Shown here in pieces: positions 26,016 to 34,365 of a stretch of DNA of 46,523 nt. Both the position numbers and the translations under genes were made by a program. The stretch is from Microcaldota archaeon (lineage in GTDB: Archaea > Micrarchaeota > Micrarchaeia > Micrarchaeales > CABMGC01), in contig JAJZKW010000007.1 of NCBI GenBank assembly GCA_021803945.1, positions 1-46,523 of the forward strand, read 5' to 3'. Position 1 is the stretch's first letter. Each line of letters opens with the position of its first letter. The notes under the pieces are model-generated. The model was given only the letters and a program-made list of their open reading frames with translations, did not search any database and had not been told where the DNA came from.

Positions 26016-27341
26016 ATGGAAATAGAGCAGCTGGCCTCCCAGAATCCTTGGTGGTCTGATAAGGGCACGATAAACAAGGACGACAAGGTGAAAAAGGTTC
26101 TTGAAACCAAGGGGAGAATACAATTCCGCCTGAGCGGAGAAAACCAGGTACTGATAGGCCCAAGGCAGTTAGGCAAGACGACAGCCTTGAAGTACGATAT
26201 TTATAAGAAAATAACCTCGGAGCAGATAGACCCATCTGCAATAATGTACTACTCTTTCGACACAGTAAGGGACTTCGAGGTTATAAAAGACGTATTAAAC
26301 ACATTTGTCACTGATGATGACAAGAAGTATGTGTACCTTGACGAAGTAAGCTTTGTTGACGGATGGCAGAGGGCGGTAAAGCAATTCCTCGATACGGGGA
26401 AATCCAAGAATGTCACTTTATACATCACAGGATCGTCTTCGATAAACCTAAGAAAGGAACTCATGCCGGGCAGAAAAATAAAGTTCCTCGAGTTCCTGCC
26501 GCTGTCCTTCAGGGACTTCCTGCTCGGATTCGGGTCAGAGCAGCTAAGGCGCTTCATAAAGGGCAATAGCGCCGATGACTTTAAAACTGCCTTGAGTGCA
26601 GCGGCCGGGCTGCTGACGCACTCGGATGAGATAGGCAGGTGGTTTGACATCTACATCAAGGCCGGAGGATACCCGGATGCGATCTTTGACTACATTGCAA
26701 ATGGCAGGATAAGCGATGATGTATATGATGTGCACTGGAATGCATTCATCTCAGATGTCAGCAAGGATAACAGGAGCGTGGAGATAGCGACGGCCATAAT
26801 CTACGGCATAGTGGGAAGCTATTCCTCCAAAATAAACCTATCAAGCATTGCAAGGATGCAGGGGATAAAATCACACGTCACCGTCAGGGAGTATCTTGAA
26901 GCATTCGATGACCTATTCGTATCGAAAAGCGTTTTCCCCGTAGCCGGTAAAAAATACGTGTTCAGGAAGGAGCGGAAGGTGTATTTCAACGATCCATTCC
27001 TTTATAACGTATTCGCAAAAAAGACAAACCTTCCGGACAAATACAGCGAATCCAAAATCGTTGAGGGCATCCTGTTCAACCATCTATACAGATTTGTTAA
27101 CAAGGCCAAAACAATCGCCGAGCCAAAAACGTCAGTAGGATTTTATTCAGGAAAACGCGAGGTAGACTTCGTAATAGGCGGTTTCGGATTTGAATTGAAG
27201 TGGCAAAACGATGTTAGCAAAGCTGACTTCCCAAACGTAGGGCTGAGGGACAAGGTGCTCCTCAGTAAAAAAACATTGGACATCAAAAACACAGACGGCA
27301 TCACAATCCTTCCATTACCGTTATTCCTTTCTGTACTATGA
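26016..27341 (+). CDS. AAA ATPase with C-terminal nuclease-like DUF4143-type domain
   Basis: The 441-residue product has a P-loop GPRQLGKTT (48-56), Walker B YVYLDE (105-110) and the strand end TGSSS (138-142). Then come helical and winged parts, with ARMQGIKSHVTVREYLEAF as the DNA-binding helix region. At the C terminus are REVDFV (about 381-386) and FELKW (about 392-396), the Asp and Glu-x-Lys of a PD-(D/E)XK fold. Such ATPases are common in archaea and of uncertain role; mobile or defence roles are often proposed. The mRNA is probably leaderless, with the second operator directly at its 5' end. Confidence 0.85.
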   Translation: MEIEQLASQNPWWSDKGTINKDDKVKKVLETKGRIQFRLSGENQVLIGPRQLGKTTALKYDIYKKITSEQIDPSAIMYYSFDTVRDFEVIKDVLNTFVTDDDKKYVYLDEVSFVDGWQRAVKQFLDTGKSKNVTLYITGSSSINLRKELMPGRKIKFLEFLPLSFRDFLLGFGSEQLRRFIKGNSADDFKTALSAAAGLLTHSDEIGRWFDIYIKAGGYPDAIFDYIANGRISDDVYDVHWNAFISDVSKDNRSVEIATAIIYGIVGSYSSKINLSSIARMQGIKSHVTVREYLEAFDDLFVSKSVFPVAGKKYVFRKERKVYFNDPFLYNVFAKKTNLPDKYSESKIVEGILFNHLYRFVNKAKTIAEPKTSVGFYSGKREVDFVIGGFGFELKWQNDVSKADFPNVGLRDKVLLSKKTLDIKNTDGITILPLPLFLSVL

Positions 27342-27510
27342 ATCAAATCAGCAACAGCGCGAAACAAGCCGCTTCATCAGGCGCGATTTGGGAGTCGTAG
27401 CCGCCGCAACCGAAAGATTTTATAGATGCTTCGCAAGAAAACCCACACCGTTTACGGGCGGAAGGATGCCACGTGAATCTATTTGCAAGGGTTATTACAA
27501 TTCCTGTGAC

Positions 27511-27540
27511 ATCCTCCCGCGATTGAAATTCGTGGGCTTC
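27511..27540 (-). mobile_element. IS200/IS605-type right-end hairpin
   Basis: CCCGCGA (27516-27522) and TCGTGGG (27530-27536) form a 7-bp stem (one G-T) with loop TTGAAAT. On the minus strand this lies 28 bases after the stop of the TnpB remnant. It has the form of the subterminal hairpin and the end of the omega-RNA scaffold in IS605-family elements. Confidence 0.6.
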
Positions 27541-27563
27541 CAATGGTGTCTTTTTGATATTCA

Positions 27564-27728
27564 TCATATCGAAGCACCATGTTTAGTTCCTGATTCAGCG
27601 ACATCTGCTTCCATGTGCGGAAGTCTTACAATGTCTCCAGAGGCGTGACTTCCCGAATGTCCTTCGGTAGTTGGACTCTTTTCAAGTCCAAGTCTCAGTA
27701 TATTCTTTGATGCATTCGTTGTATTACT
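27564..27728 (-). pseudogene. tnpB: TnpB C-terminal remnant
   Basis: The 55-codon minus-strand frame between a TAA (27729-27731) and TGA (27564-27566) reads NASKNILRLGLE, then SGSHASGDIVRLPHMEADVA and a closing SGTKHGASI. This is the extreme C terminus of archaeal IS605-family TnpB, just after the zinc finger and last catalytic Asp. The rest of the gene, the tnpA and the left end are missing. The IS end hairpin follows directly. It is a decayed element, so no active nuclease is expected. The surrounding stretch 27342-27860 holds nothing else I can recognise. Confidence 0.7.
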
Positions 27729-27861
27729 TTATTGGGCTGCTATAATCCCTTTCTAACACTTCTTCAGCAAAATATAAAAATATAGCCAAATCTATTCGTG
27801 TCTAACCCTATCTTAGAAAAGATAACATTTGTGGCTTCTGCATATAACCCCGCTGCCGAGG

Positions 27862-27936
<75 letters not shown>

Positions 27937-27980
27937 GTCCGTATTTAACTATTCCGCCAGGAATAAATAATAGCATGCAC

Positions 27981-28955
27981 TTAGCGGTCTCTAGGGGTTT
28001 TTCCGATCTTTCCCGCCAATCTCTTGAAGTCATTGAGCATGAGCGCATGATTCGCACTGAACCTAAGCGCTGCAGACGGATGCAAAGTTATGAAATACCT
28101 TATACCATCCTTCAGTATCTCCCTGCCGTGGTTCCTCTTCACCTCTCCGACACCCAGCACAGACTCTGACGCAAGGTTGCCAAGCAGCACTGCATACTTC
28201 GGCTTTATCAATCCAATCTGCCTGAAGAGGAAGCTCTTGCACAGTCCGACTTCCTTAGGCGTAGGCATGCGGTTCCTTGGAGGAAAGAACTGCACGACGC
28301 TTGTTATGTAAACATCATCCCTTCTTATGCGAGATCTTTCCAGGACCGAATCCAGCAGCCTCCCACTCCTTCCTACGAAAGGCCGGAGCAGCCTGTCCTC
28401 GTTCGCTCCAGGCGCCTGCCCTATGAGCATTAGTCTTGCGTCAAGCCTGCCTTCCCCAGGGACGAACCGCGGACTGAGACTCCACTCCTTTGTTGATGCA
28501 GGCAGCCTTGAATATTCGCTGTTAACCTCTTGCATGGCCTTCTTCCTCCGTATATACTCAATGACCCTGGGCATAAGCTGCACAATGTCCTTGTACTTCA
28601 GCCTCTTGACTGCAGTCTCGTAGCTGCACCAATCGTAAGAAAGGTGCTCATGCGATATCCTCACCCTGCTGCTGCTGACTTCTGCAAGGAAGAACTTCAC
28701 TCCTTTTGCGATCCTGCCCCCATTTCTATAAAAGAAGTACTTTGTGGATTCAGAGAAGAAGCCATCAAACTCCGCGTTTATCCCTGTCTCCTCCAGTATC
28801 TCCCTTCTGGCTGCCTCGGTCTCGCTTTCCCCCTTCTCTATATGGCCCTTCGGAAGGTCGTACTCTCTGTTGCGCTTCTTCAGTATAAGGAAGAGCGACC
28901 TGCCTCTCTCATATCTGTAGATGAATGCTCCAGCAGAATATTCAGATATTGTCAT
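27981..28955 (-). CDS. Nudix hydrolase fused to a family-4-like uracil-DNA glycosylase
   Basis: Residues 1-140 are a Nudix domain with a complete box (G37 to I59, REILEETGI). Residues about 150-324 are a family-4 uracil-DNA glycosylase: motif 1 GQAPGANED (179-187), RPFVGRSGRLLD, DVYITSVVQFFPP and motif 2 LHPSAALR (291-298). Normal members hold a 4Fe-4S cluster with four Cys; here only Cys 239 remains. The site of the usual VVKC is VVQF, and the N-terminal Cys pair is absent. Nucleotide-pool cleaning and base removal are thus joined in one chain. The gene overlaps the archaeosortase-like gene by 4 bases. Confidence 0.9.
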   Translation of the reverse strand: MTISEYSAGAFIYRYERGRSLFLILKKRNREYDLPKGHIEKGESETEAARREILEETGINAEFDGFFSESTKYFFYRNGGRIAKGVKFFLAEVSSSRVRISHEHLSYDWCSYETAVKRLKYKDIVQLMPRVIEYIRRKKAMQEVNSEYSRLPASTKEWSLSPRFVPGEGRLDARLMLIGQAPGANEDRLLRPFVGRSGRLLDSVLERSRIRRDDVYITSVVQFFPPRNRMPTPKEVGLCKSFLFRQIGLIKPKYAVLLGNLASESVLGVGEVKRNHGREILKDGIRYFITLHPSAALRFSANHALMLNDFKRLAGKIGKTPRDR

Positions 28956-30436
28956 TTGATTATACCTCTGAGCGAGCAGTATTCCATATCAAGCTTGCTG
29001 TCGAACGAATTGACGTTCAACGCGGCCATGTTCGAAACCGCCCCGTACAGCTCCTCATACCATGTCTGGCATTCCGGCTGCGCTGCTTTGCTGTAATCCA
29101 GCGATATCACATACATGTCAATGACGCTGCTGCCGTAGCCCTGCGAATACGGGACCATCTCATAATATACGAAGCTATTGCTGCCGTTTCCCAGCCCATA
29201 CACATAGGATATGTTCGCCCCGTCGAGGAACTCCTTCCATGCTGCAGTGCTGCTGTGCAGCAGGCTCTCAGCGCTGGAATTCCGCGCCCCGAATATCACA
29301 ACGGTCCGGCTCCCGGCTCCTGAGGCATTCGCCATCACTATCTCTACGCTCGCGTTCGCCATACCAATAATGCTGTAAGACTTTCCAGGATAGGAAATGT
29401 AAGAGTCATAGAGCGCATTTACCGCTCCCAGGCCGAACGTAGGAGGGCCACCAGTCGATATCAACTGCCCCGAGGCTGCGCCTTGGTAGCTCGCAGATAC
29501 CAGGAGATAAGCCAAGGAGAAGGCAACCGCGATCGATATGCCTGAAATGCTGTACCCCTTTACAGGCCTGCCTAGCCCTATCTTCGGATAGGCAAGCCCG
29601 AACTTACCTGCTGCCAGCAGCATTACTATTATGTCTGCATAGAAAAGCAGCTGGCCTATGACTGCATGCACTCCTAGAGTGCTGCTGTTGGGCCCGTAGG
29701 CGAACCAGGCGAGCGTTATGGAGAGCATGCGTATGAAGTTGAATGCGAGCATAAGCAGCACCCCACAAAGCGCCCATGCTGCCCTCCTCGACTGCTTTCC
29801 CTCAAGGAAATAAGCTACAGGCAGCAGGAAGAGCAGGAGCCCAATCAATGCGCCTATGCCCACGCACGCATTCCCTATGCTTATCCCGTTCCCGTTGAAA
29901 TAGATGGTCAGGGGAGCCACGAAAGAGGCGGACGGCATGAACAGCTTGATTATGTGGTATATCGCGCCTGAGTTTATAGAGGCGAAGTACATATTCTGGT
30001 TTACTATCGGGAAGAGGAGGAGAGGCGAAGCCAATAGCGCATATACCGATATCCATGCGAACCTGCCGAGGTTCTCAATCCCGAATATCAAGGATGCAAG
30101 CGCAGCGATCCCAACCGGAAGTATGAGCATGTCCATCCTGTATCCGAAAAACATCGGGCCCAGGTATCCGCGCAGGTCTAGTGCCAGTACTATCAGCGTT
30201 GCAAAGAGCACTACTCCCAGAGCAAGGCTGCGCGAATCCACATCAGGCACGATCCTCCCGGAATGCTTGAGCATGAACAGCGCGAAGATGGGAAGCATCA
30301 GTATCGGTATTATGACATAAGTGGACGGATCAGTATCGCTTATGTACGGATTGGTTATGGCTGCGGAGAACACGAGCATCAGGGAAAGCAGTGCTGCAAA
30401 CAGCACCAACCCGAACCCCCACCTAAATCTCATCAA
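28952..30436 (-). CDS. Archaeosortase/exosortase-family membrane protein
   Basis: The 494-residue product has about ten membrane helices in the first 330 residues, then an outer domain of about 150. The three residues of the exosortase/archaeosortase active site are visible in order: Cys 191 in GNACVGIGAL, Arg 236 in NFIRML and His 257 in LGVHAVIGQLLF. These enzymes cleave C-terminal sorting tags and attach surface proteins to lipid. The extra outer C-terminal domain, with sequons, is unlike small archaeosortases and recalls the exosortase-linked EpsI position. I see no PGF-type sorting tag on the surface proteins in this window. It shares a transcript with the Nudix-UDG gene. Confidence 0.8.
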   Translation of the reverse strand: MMRFRWGFGLVLFAALLSLMLVFSAAITNPYISDTDPSTYVIIPILMLPIFALFMLKHSGRIVPDVDSRSLALGVVLFATLIVLALDLRGYLGPMFFGYRMDMLILPVGIAALASLIFGIENLGRFAWISVYALLASPLLLFPIVNQNMYFASINSGAIYHIIKLFMPSASFVAPLTIYFNGNGISIGNACVGIGALIGLLLFLLPVAYFLEGKQSRRAAWALCGVLLMLAFNFIRMLSITLAWFAYGPNSSTLGVHAVIGQLLFYADIIVMLLAAGKFGLAYPKIGLGRPVKGYSISGISIAVAFSLAYLLVSASYQGAASGQLISTGGPPTFGLGAVNALYDSYISYPGKSYSIIGMANASVEIVMANASGAGSRTVVIFGARNSSAESLLHSSTAAWKEFLDGANISYVYGLGNGSNSFVYYEMVPYSQGYGSSVIDMYVISLDYSKAAQPECQTWYEELYGAVSNMAALNVNSFDSKLDMEYCSLRGIIK

Positions 30437-30526
30437 TCAACACCAGATTGTCCTCAGTCGATATGGACTTCATCATTCTTCAGTAGTTACTCTTGTCTTC
30501 ATAGGACAGATGTATATGTATTGGTA

Positions 30527-30536
30527 CATATATATA
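30527..30536 (+). promoter_or_regulatory. TATA box of the archease gene
   Basis: CATATATATA ends 22 bases before the ATG at 30559, so the transcript has a very short leader or none. Confidence 0.5.
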
Positions 30537-30558
30537 GATTCATCCGGTATACAGGATC

Positions 30559-30990
30559 ATGGAGAAGTTCAGGTATCTCCCTCACACCGCTGACATGCAG
30601 TTCATGGCATTCGGCAAGGACTTCAGTGAAGCCCTAGAGAACTCCGCGCTCGCACTGCTCAGCACGGTCCTCGACGTCAAAAAAGTGAAGAAGTTCAGGG
30701 CCAAGACCTTCTATTCCACAATAAAGGAATCTGCAGACGACAGGGAAGGCCTGGTATGGTACACGCTCCAGGACATACTTTCGGCTGTCGAGTCAAGGCA
30801 CATCGACGCCTTTTCCTTCGAGGTAATATCGCTCAAGACCACCGGCAAAATGAAGCTAGTGGGAAAGCTTTCATACAAGAAAACCGGAGGCAACTACGCC
30901 ATCTTTTCAGTTAAAGCCGTCACCCCTTACGACTTGAAGGTCGAGAGCAAGAGGGGCAGGTGCAGCATACAGGTAGTAATGGACGTCTAA
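30559..30990 (+). CDS. Archease
   Basis: The 143-residue product has the family start MEKFRYLPHTADM with the HTAD motif (9-12), and the closing AVTPYDLKVE strand with the metal-binding Asp. Archease activates the tRNA ligase RtcB by helping its guanylylation. No rtcB is in this window. Length and motifs are normal. It has its own promoter and is divergent from the archaeosortase-like gene. Confidence 0.93.
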   Translation: MEKFRYLPHTADMQFMAFGKDFSEALENSALALLSTVLDVKKVKKFRAKTFYSTIKESADDREGLVWYTLQDILSAVESRHIDAFSFEVISLKTTGKMKLVGKLSYKKTGGNYAIFSVKAVTPYDLKVESKRGRCSIQVVMDV

Positions 30991-31062
30991 TCCACTTAAT
31001 TCTCCCTCATCCCCTCTAAGCTTCGCTATCTCGCCTGCCTTTCGAAAGTAATATATATTTTG

Positions 31063-31094
31063 TCATACAAGTCATACATAGATGATTTGTATGA
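31063..31094. promoter_or_regulatory. Operator at the first toxin-antitoxin start
   Basis: TCATACAA (31063-31070) is repeated as TCATACA (31072-31078) and faces its exact inverse TTGTATGA (31087-31094), which covers the ATG at 31091. A TATA-like AATATATATTT (about 31050) precedes it. The position fits autorepression by the ribbon-helix-helix antitoxin. Confidence 0.5.
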
Positions 31095-31318
31095 ATATTA
31101 CAATAAGGAACCTTCATGACAGCATGTTCAGGAAGTTCAAGGCAAAGGCGGCTGAAGATGACCTGAAATTGGGCGATGCACTTACACAGGCTATAGCTCT
31201 CTGGTTGAAAAAAGACGGAAGTAAACCCAGATCTAAGCTCAAAAGCATAGATGTGTTTGACTGGGGGAAGGGCACCGAAAAAACAAGCGTTGAGGTCGAC
31301 AAGATATTATATGGTTAG
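31091..31318 (+). CDS. VapB-type antitoxin (ribbon-helix-helix)
   Basis: The 75-residue product starts MNITIRNLHDSMFRKFKAKA, a short strand and helix as in CopG/RHH antitoxins, and has a second helix with LGDALTQAIALWLKK. The C-terminal 25 residues (FDWGKGTEKTSVEVDKIL) are the toxin-binding tail. I chose the ATG at 31091; one at 31082 is in frame and equally leaderless. The PIN toxin starts 3 bases after the stop. Confidence 0.8.
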   Translation: MNITIRNLHDSMFRKFKAKAAEDDLKLGDALTQAIALWLKKDGSKPRSKLKSIDVFDWGKGTEKTSVEVDKILYG

Positions 31319-31321
31319 TTC

Positions 31322-31726
31322 ATGATATTACTTGACACCAGTCTTATAATCGCCTATTCAAATAAGGCAGACATGCAGCATAAAAGGGCTGTTCATGTAT
31401 TTGATGATATAGACAGCGGCATGTACGGGACGCCAGCCATAACTGACTATATCTTCGACGAGGTGGTTACTGTCATGCTCGCAAGAACAAAAAACTTCAA
31501 GACAGTAGTTCAGACCGGAGAAAAGCTTCTTGCTTCAACTTTGTTCTTTAAGTTGGATTCCGAAATTTTCGGTCTTTCATGGGACATCTTCAAAGCGCAG
31601 GAGAAGATGCGACTTAGCTTTACAGACTGCAGCATACTTGCCACATGCAGAGTTAACAGGATAAATACTATAGCTACTTTTGACAAAGCACTAAACGAGG
31701 AGAGCAAACTAGAAGTGGTGGATTAA
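31322..31726 (+). CDS. VapC-type PIN-domain toxin
   Basis: The 134-residue product has the PIN acidic residues: Asp 5 in LLDTSLI, Glu 47 in DYIFDE, Asp about 99 in SFTDCSI and a last Asp in IATFDKAL. These ribonucleases cut tRNA or rRNA when freed from the antitoxin. The last 18 bases overlap the end of a second PIN gene on the other strand. Confidence 0.88.
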   Translation: MILLDTSLIIAYSNKADMQHKRAVHVFDDIDSGMYGTPAITDYIFDEVVTVMLARTKNFKTVVQTGEKLLASTLFFKLDSEIFGLSWDIFKAQEKMRLSFTDCSILATCRVNRINTIATFDKALNEESKLEVVD

Positions 31727-32143
31727 CTTTGCTAATTCTACACTCAGTTCCTCATGATTATCAATTATTTGATTGTCAAAGGTAAGCAGAGGAGCTTTAT
31801 TCGATATCGAAGCAGCCACATAGAATGAATCATAGACGGTTAGTTTATGCCTCTTGGCGATATTAATTGCACCATGCACCAGTGTTTCAACAGGTATCTT
31901 TTCTACATTGTCCCAGAACTCCATAATTTCCTGGATTGCCACAGTCAAACTACTGTCCTTCAGGTCTTTTATAAGCACATTGTGCTTCCACAATGCGTTT
32001 AGGACTTCTGCAATAGCTACGCTAGGCGACGCTATTATTTCCCCATCAGATAGAAACGCTTTAATCGTGCTCCGTGTCTCTTTAGAAGACGGCTCTTCAA
32101 GAGCTAATTTAACAATAGCACTCGCGTCGATTACTATCATCAT
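31709..32143 (-). CDS. Second VapC-type PIN-domain toxin
   Basis: The 144-residue product shows Asp 6 in VIDASAIVKL, Glu 46 in AIAEVLNAL, Asp 105 in TVYDSFYVAA and Asp 123 in LLTFDNQ, the full PIN set. It is more AT-rich than the housekeeping genes around it. The start overlaps the stop of its antitoxin by 4 bases (translational coupling), and its end overlaps the first toxin gene by 18 bases. Confidence 0.9.
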   Translation of the reverse strand: MMIVIDASAIVKLALEEPSSKETRSTIKAFLSDGEIIASPSVAIAEVLNALWKHNVLIKDLKDSSLTVAIQEIMEFWDNVEKIPVETLVHGAINIAKRHKLTVYDSFYVAASISNKAPLLTFDNQIIDNHEELSVELAKLIHHF

Positions 32144-32361
32144 ATATCCCTATCCTGACGTATGAGTTCCGTACTATCCATCTTCACTTTCATCGATTTA
32201 GAATTTTTCTGCATCTTTTCCAAAACTGCGAGCATTTTAAGTGTTTTTATCTTATTGCTTATATCTGCCCTTAATTCATCGCTCCAGTTTATTTTGTAGC
32301 TGTCCATTTGTCTTTTCAAACTCTCAGGCAACCTTATGGTTATAACGCTTTCCATTTCCAT
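32140..32361 (-). CDS. Second antitoxin (ribbon-helix-helix)
   Basis: The 73-residue product begins with SVITIRLPESLKRQMDSYK, the strand-helix of RHH antitoxins, then a helix with DELRADISNKIKTLKML. The ATG at 32361 is preferred to the GTG at 32364; one at 32355 also fits. The gene is coupled to the PIN toxin that follows on the minus strand. Confidence 0.8.
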   Translation of the reverse strand: MEMESVITIRLPESLKRQMDSYKINWSDELRADISNKIKTLKMLAVLEKMQKNSKSMKVKMDSTELIRQDRDI

Positions 32362-32379
32362 CACATCATTTTATGTGAT
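32360..32379. promoter_or_regulatory. Operator at the second toxin-antitoxin start
   Basis: ATCACAT (32360-32366) and ATGTGAT (32373-32379) form a perfect 7-bp inverted repeat with a 6-base centre, overlapping the antitoxin start. An AT-rich TATA-like stretch (about 32382-32395) is upstream on the minus strand. Confidence 0.5.
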
Positions 32380-32466
32380 AAAGATATATAAATGTATTTA
32401 CATATAGTAATACTTAATGTAAATACAATATATGATAAGCATAACGGATTGCAGCTAGGGAACATG

Positions 32467-32537
32467 AGCCGGGAGAGGAAATCGAATCCTCCTGTTCCGC
32501 TCTGCAGGCGGACGCATAGCCAATCTGCCATCCCGGC
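32467..32537 (-). tRNA. tRNA-Cys (GCA)
   Basis: The minus strand gives acceptor GCCGGGA/TCCCGGC, a short D-arm, anticodon stem TCCGC/GCGGA around loop CTGCAGA (anticodon GCA) and T-arm GAGGA-TTCGATT-TCCTC. The discriminator base is U, the known identity base of tRNA-Cys. No intron or encoded CCA. The remaining DNA between 32380 and 32760 shows no gene. Confidence 0.93.
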
Positions 32538-32792
32538 TTTATTTACTATTTTGATAAAGGGTATAATAAATCCTTCAGGGACCATCGCAACCATTGGCGC
32601 CATCCTGCAATGACATTGCGAGGTCTCAAATTTAACAACGTGAGCGGGAAATCCCCGCCATTCATTGGCGGCGGATATTGTCTCTTACAATACTGATTCA
32701 AACATACCCTGGGTATACTATTAACCGTTGGATGACTTCATAAGGCTCCAGTACCGAAACGCAAGCTATTTATATTTGGCTATCAAAAGATG

Positions 32793-32811
32793 ATTATCAT
32801 CGAATGATAAT
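32793..32811. promoter_or_regulatory. 19-bp palindromic operator at an AAA ATPase promoter
   Basis: ATTATCAT (32793-32800) and ATGATAAT (32804-32811) flank the centre CGA. The TATA box TATTTATATTT (32767-32777) is about 25 bases upstream, so the palindrome covers the expected transcription start. GTGAT (32819-32823) before the ATG at 32826 is the ribosome site. Confidence 0.6.
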
Positions 32812-32825
32812 TACAAAGTGATAAC

Positions 32826-34256
32826 ATGATTTTTGTGGACAGGGAAGCCGAGTTCAAGGCACTAAAAGAGTCATACTCACAGAAGCGTTCATCGCTAGTA
32901 GCCGTTTATGGCAGGAGGCGCATAGGAAAGACGGATCTCATCACCCGTTTCGCCAGAAGCATGAAGGGCAGCATATATTACATGGCTACGAAAGAAGGAG
33001 ATCAAAAGCAGCTGAAGGGGCTATCAAGCCTGATAGGCCTTGAGCTTGGAGACGATGAGCTTGCGCGGTTCGGGGCGGTAGACTGGGAGGCTCTATTCCT
33101 AAGAATCAAAAACAGGCCAGGCAAAAGGCGCATCCTGATTGCAATAGATGACTTCCCGTATCTTGCAGGATCAAATAGCGCAATATCCTCGATCTTCCAG
33201 AAGGGCTGGGACCTTTACCTGAAGGATGCCAACGTGATGCTGGTATTGTGTGGTTCAAGCATAAGCATGATGCACAGCGAGGTGCTGGATTATTCTGCTC
33301 CCCTTTATCAGAGAAGCACCTCAATACTGGAGATGAGACCCTTAGGGATCAAATACGCGCTGTTTTTGAATCAGAAGCTCAAGTTTGAAGACAAAATGTA
33401 CCTGTATTTCATATTCGGCGGCATACCTGCATATTATTCCTATACTGAAAAATGCAGCAGCTTGTCCGAGGTGATATCTGACATATTCAAGCAGGGCAGC
33501 ATCTTCCTCGATGAGCCAAGCACAATACTCTCAGAGGAGACAAAAAACGAGGCCAGGTACATAGACATACTAGACCTCATATCCAACGGGATCAACAGGA
33601 CAAACGAGATAGCCTCAAAGGCAGGCATACAGCCAAGCAATACAAGCAGATATCTGGATGTGCTTGAAAGGATAGGCATAATCGGCAAGATATTTCCGGT
33701 AACCGGGAAGCAGGACAGGCGCTCAAAGCGGGGAATATACGAGATAAAGGACAACTATCTGCGCTTCTGGTTCAGATACATAAAAAGAAACCGCGAGGCT
33801 ATAAACACTTCAGGCGCATCCACTGTCGCTAAAAAAGTTGCAGGCGAACTAAGCGCAATTGGTGGCATCGCATTCGAGAGCTTCGCAGCGGAACTGGTAA
33901 GGCTTCTTTCCGGCAAGCAGCTCCCCCTCCTATCCAAAGTTGGCAAGTGGTGGGGCAAGGATCCGAACAAGCGTGCATCCGCAGGGCAAGAGGAGATAGA
34001 CATAGTGGGGATAAATGAGGACACAAAGGACATACTGTTTGCAGAATGCAAGTGGACAAACTCCAAGGCGGATGCCGCACTGTATAAAGAGCTCAAAAGG
34101 AAGGCGTCTCTGGTACTGTGGAATATCGGCACAAGGAAGGATCATTTTGCCATCTTCTCAAAGTCAGGATTCACAAACTCCCTCAAGAGCATTGCAGAAG
34201 AGGAAAGGGTCGATCTCTTTGACCTTGGCGCAATAGAGAAAATATTAGCGAAGTAA
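32826..34256 (+). CDS. AAA ATPase with DUF234-type C-terminal domain
   Basis: The 476-residue product starts with FVDREAEFKAL, typical of archaeal AAA (arCOG-type) ATPases, with P-loop GRRRIGKT (29-36) and Walker B ILIAIDDFPYL (about 102-112). A winged helix follows (GINRTNEIASKAGIQPSNTS). The C-terminal part has EEIDIVGI and LFAECKW, matching the Asp and Glu-x-Lys of a PD-(D/E)XK nuclease fold, as in DUF234. The role of such proteins is not settled. The palindrome at its promoter suggests tight control, perhaps by its own winged helix. Confidence 0.87.
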   Translation: MIFVDREAEFKALKESYSQKRSSLVAVYGRRRIGKTDLITRFARSMKGSIYYMATKEGDQKQLKGLSSLIGLELGDDELARFGAVDWEALFLRIKNRPGKRRILIAIDDFPYLAGSNSAISSIFQKGWDLYLKDANVMLVLCGSSISMMHSEVLDYSAPLYQRSTSILEMRPLGIKYALFLNQKLKFEDKMYLYFIFGGIPAYYSYTEKCSSLSEVISDIFKQGSIFLDEPSTILSEETKNEARYIDILDLISNGINRTNEIASKAGIQPSNTSRYLDVLERIGIIGKIFPVTGKQDRRSKRGIYEIKDNYLRFWFRYIKRNREAINTSGASTVAKKVAGELSAIGGIAFESFAAELVRLLSGKQLPLLSKVGKWWGKDPNKRASAGQEEIDIVGINEDTKDILFAECKWTNSKADAALYKELKRKASLVLWNIGTRKDHFAIFSKSGFTNSLKSIAEEERVDLFDLGAIEKILAK

Positions 34257-34365
34257 GCCGGAAACTCCCACAGAATTTATCAGGCATGGTTTCATCCGCG
34301 TGCGCGCATTGCAGAGTAATATATAATAAATCCTCCAGAGATAGTTATTGGTGGTTTCAGTGAGA

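Noticed and set aside
27342-27860. A CRISPR array or defence gene next to the TnpB relic
   Set aside because: No regular direct repeats with spacers and no further coding signal are visible here or elsewhere in the window.
32361-32613. Open frames on both strands at 32.4-32.6 kb
   Set aside because: They overlap tRNA-Cys and the antitoxin operator and encode nothing recognisable.
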